Shown here: positions 6,365 through 7,981 of the stretch, piece after piece
How the letters are laid out: the number at the start of each line of letters is the position of its first letter
Numbering within the stretch: position 1 is the first letter of the stretch
Assembly: GCA_945947045.1 (NCBI GenBank)
Contig: CAMEXG010000092.1
Span: forward strand, 1 to 7,981
Direction of reading: 5' to 3'
DNA length: 7,981 bases
Source: an uncultured Spirochaetales bacterium
GTDB lineage: Bacteria; Spirochaetota; Spirochaetia; Sphaerochaetales; Sphaerochaetaceae
Notes under the pieces: generated by a model
Seen by the model: only the letters and a program-made list of their open reading frames with translations
Databases searched by the model: none
Told to the model about the DNA's origin: nothing
Program-made: the position numbers and the translations under genes

Positions 6365-6399
6365 ACTCCTTTTGCCTTATCATCAATAAGAAAAGGAGT
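6365..6399 (-). promoter_or_regulatory. Hairpin sequestering the SD of the membrane-protein gene
   Basis: ACTCCTTTT (6365-6373) is the exact complement of AAAAGGAGT (6391-6399). Inside are CTTAT (6376-6380) and ATAAG (6386-6390) around a five-base loop, with only a two-base bulge. In minus-strand RNA the 3' arm is AAAAGGAGU, which contains the SD for ATG 6359. A transcript reading through from the upstream gene would hide this site. The hairpin could alternatively attenuate transcription after the stop codon at 6418. Confidence 0.5.
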
Positions 6400-6417
6400 C
6401 TTGGGGAGGAGTGGATT

Positions 6418-6801
6418 TTACTCGTGTAACTCCAACGGCAGTCCATCGGGATCAAAGAAGAATGTCATATGCTTTCCATTAAGTGGATCTATTCTTATTT
6501 CTTCTGTCTCGATTCCTCTTTTCTTCAGCTCTTCGACACTCTTATATATGTCATCTACTCTGAATGCCAGGTGTCTGAGGCCTCTGGCTTCAGGGCGTGT
6601 AAGACGCTTAGGGGGATTCTTCTCGATAAAGAGCTCTATCTCTATATTCTCTCCTCCGTCGAGAAAGATGATGAAATCTTCTCTTTCTTTTCTCTCTACC
6701 TCTCTCTTTATCTTGAGGCCCAGTTTATTAACATAGAAATCTTTGGCCTTGTTGTAATCTGATGCGATTATGGCAATGTGGTGTATAGAGTCAAAGATCA
6801 T
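6418..6801 (-). CDS. yaeR: VOC/glyoxalase-fold metalloprotein, YaeR (GloA2)-like
   Basis: This 127-residue protein is a member of the vicinal oxygen chelate superfamily, close in sequence to E. coli YaeR. Key segments are IHHIAIIASDY (6-16), AKDFYVNKLGL (19-29), RPEARGLRHLAFRVDDI (69-85) and FFFDPDGLPLELHE (114-127). Likely metal ligands are His7 or His8, Glu56, His77 and Glu124, all present, so a metal site should form. YaeR-type proteins resemble glyoxalase I, but their physiological substrate is not established, so methylglyoxal detoxification is only a possibility. The start ATG 6801 overlaps the end of the kinase gene by 11 bases, and AAGGGGG about 8 bases upstream is a usable SD, so translation is probably coupled. 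Methylglyoxal arises from triose phosphates, giving a loose metabolic link to the kinase. Confidence 0.9.
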   Translation of the reverse strand: MIFDSIHHIAIIASDYNKAKDFYVNKLGLKIKREVERKEREDFIIFLDGGENIEIELFIEKNPPKRLTRPEARGLRHLAFRVDDIYKSVEELKKRGIETEEIRIDPLNGKHMTFFFDPDGLPLELHE

Positions 6802-7723
6802 ATTCTTTCCCCCTTATTTCTATCCTTTTTATAATATCTTCAACCTCCGCTTTATCCACTCTCCCCACTTCTCTATGGAGGGCGTTGCTTGTCCCGAAGG
6901 ATAGGGCGAGGGAGACGGTGTCTGATAGAGGAAGATTTTGAGATAAGCCATAGGCAAAGCCTGCAAGAGTGGAGTCTCCGCTGCCGATAGTAGAGACTAC
7001 ATCTACCTTAGGCACTTTTATATCTAAAGCCATATCTTTATTTCTAAAGTAGGCTCCCTCTCCTCCTCTTGTAATAAGGACACTATCTGCACCTTTGTTG
7101 ATCAGTTTTTCCGATAGAAGAGAAAGAGGTGAAGAGTAATCATCGAAAAGATCCCTTATCTCATTCTCGTTGGGCTTAACAAGAAGATACCTTCCTGGTA
7201 TGGATGTCTTTAATAGGCCCCCTCCTGTATCAAGGAGAGTAGACGCCCCCTTTCTCTTGGAAAGCTCCGATATTTCTTTATATATGTCTTTTCTTATTCC
7301 ATCGGGAAGAGAGCCTGAGAGAATTACTATGTCATTCTCTTTGACATTACTCTCAAGAGAAGAGAGTAGGGCAGATGTATCTTTTTCTGTAATATAGGGG
7401 CCCTTTTCTTTTATCTCGGTTTCATTTCCACTCTTTTTATCCATTATATTTATGGTTGTTCTTGTCTCCCCCTCCACTTCGATAAACGTGGACTGGGCTC
7501 CAAGTCTCTTTGCCTCTCTTTTTATAATCTTCCCGTTGTCTCCGGCAGTGAAGGCATAGAAAGAGAGAGGACGAATGAAAGAAGATAATACTCTCAATAT
7601 ATTCAACCCCTTTCCTCCCGGGTACACTTCAGCTTTGTTTCCGTGGTATTGAAAGCCCGGAAGAAATGAGTCTATGTAATACATTCGGTCAATAGTCGGG
7701 TTAAGACAAATGATATGGATCAT
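6791..7723 (-). CDS. PfkB-family sugar kinase, 1-phosphofructokinase-like
   Basis: This 310-residue ribokinase/PfkB-fold kinase has the usual length of FruK/LacC proteins, which phosphorylate sugar monophosphates such as fructose 1-phosphate or tagatose 6-phosphate. Visible motifs are LNPTID (7-12), YPGGKGLN (34-41, PfkB signature 1), TRTTINI (88-94), GSLPDG (137-142), KPNENE (183-188) and STIGSGDSTLAGF (244-256, signature 2 with catalytic Asp250). I chose ATG 7723 because LNPTID follows it directly, as in FruK. An in-frame ATG at 7759 would add 12 unlikely residues. No SD precedes 7723, but CATAAT ends six bases before it. No phosphotransferase or DeoR-type regulator is next door, so fructose 1-phosphate is not assured. 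Its end overlaps the glyoxalase-fold gene. Confidence 0.9.
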   Translation of the reverse strand: MIHIICLNPTIDRMYYIDSFLPGFQYHGNKAEVYPGGKGLNILRVLSSFIRPLSFYAFTAGDNGKIIKREAKRLGAQSTFIEVEGETRTTINIMDKKSGNETEIKEKGPYITEKDTSALLSSLESNVKENDIVILSGSLPDGIRKDIYKEISELSKRKGASTLLDTGGGLLKTSIPGRYLLVKPNENEIRDLFDDYSSPLSLLSEKLINKGADSVLITRGGEGAYFRNKDMALDIKVPKVDVVSTIGSGDSTLAGFAYGLSQNLPLSDTVSLALSFGTSNALHREVGRVDKAEVEDIIKRIEIRGKEYDL

Positions 7724-7776
7724 AGATAGATTATGTGACAAATAAGGGATGGGTTCCATTAAAATCTAATGGATTA

Positions 7777-7981
7777 TCATCCCCAAAGATTCACAAACTC
7801 TTTAAACTCAGGAAGATCTATTCTTGCCTTACCCCATTCGGAAGTAGAGAGAATATGTTTATTCTCAAGTCTGCTTCTTAATACGCTATAGCTATTTGGG
7901 TTTTCCATTTTCTCTTTTATATCACAGCAAGTGCAAAAGTTATACACAGAAGCTAGCCTAGGCACTTCAAGGTGGTGTCGA
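7777..7981 (-). CDS. 3' end of an unidentified gene (truncated by the window edge)
   Basis: The minus-strand frame is open from the window edge to a stop at 7777-7779 and gives 67 residues. No start is needed inside the window; a GTG at 7965 has no SD, so the gene most likely begins beyond 7981. Visible features are a Cys cluster in NFCTCCDIKEK and a polar, probably helical tail ending EWGKARIDLPEFKEFVNLWG. I do not recognise the family. It ends 53 bases before the kinase start on the same strand and may be in the same transcription unit. Confidence 0.5.
   Translation of the reverse strand, partial: RHHLEVPRLASVYNFCTCCDIKEKMENPNSYSVLRSRLENKHILSTSEWGKARIDLPEFKEFVNLWG

Noticed and set aside
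5980..6429. Plus-strand open frame of 149 codons
   Set aside because: It is the antisense shadow of the small membrane-protein gene, which has a clear SD, a membrane helix and a terminator on the minus strand.
6335..6762. Two plus-strand open frames over the glyoxalase-fold gene
   Set aside because: They are antisense to a clearly recognised YaeR-like protein and have no support of their own.
1..7981. CRISPR arrays, tRNA or rRNA genes
   Set aside because: I saw no regularly spaced direct repeats, tRNA cloverleaf or rRNA-like sequence.

Overview
This is a chromosomal window from a moderately AT-rich bacterium. It has AGA-rich arginine codons, Shine-Dalgarno (SD) sites of the AGGAG type, and several start regions that look leaderless. 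Nothing fixes the lineage. The gene content would suit an anaerobic host-associated bacterium such as a spirochaete or a member of the Bacillota, but that is a guess.

Region 1 (about 87-4980) is the most interesting. A superfamily 2, XPB/Rad25-like helicase (minus strand) diverges from a tightly packed three-gene plus-strand operon. That operon encodes an unrecognised coiled-coil protein and two P-loop ATPases resembling the BREX ATP-binding family (DUF2791, BrxC/BrxD-like). The two transcription units appear to be driven by back-to-back promoters whose -35 boxes overlap. The operon ends in a strong hairpin at 4950-4979. No PglZ phosphatase, PglX methyltransferase, nuclease or TerB-domain gene is visible, so this is either a minimal or divergent BREX/Ter-type DNA-processing (probably anti-phage) module, or part of one that continues beyond position 1. 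The two ATPases are asymmetric: one has a normal Walker B Asp-Glu, the other has Asp-Asn.

Region 2 (about 5050-5790) is accessory debris. A sharply GC-rich, highly structured stretch resembles the 3' end of an IS200/IS605-type element, with an omega-RNA-like scaffold and right-end hairpin but no tnpB. It abuts a BrnT/BrnA type II toxin-antitoxin locus in which the antitoxin is intact and the toxin carries an apparent one-base deletion. A good promoter lies directly at the brnT start codon, with a small palindrome over its -10.

Region 3 (about 5888-7981) is a minus-strand group that looks more like core genome. It holds the 3' end of an unidentified gene, a PfkB/1-phosphofructokinase-family sugar kinase, an overlapping YaeR/GloA2-like glyoxalase-fold protein, and a small single-pass membrane protein. 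The SD of the membrane-protein gene lies in the 3' arm of a hairpin. A hairpin terminator follows.

All family assignments come from motifs read by eye; no searches were run.
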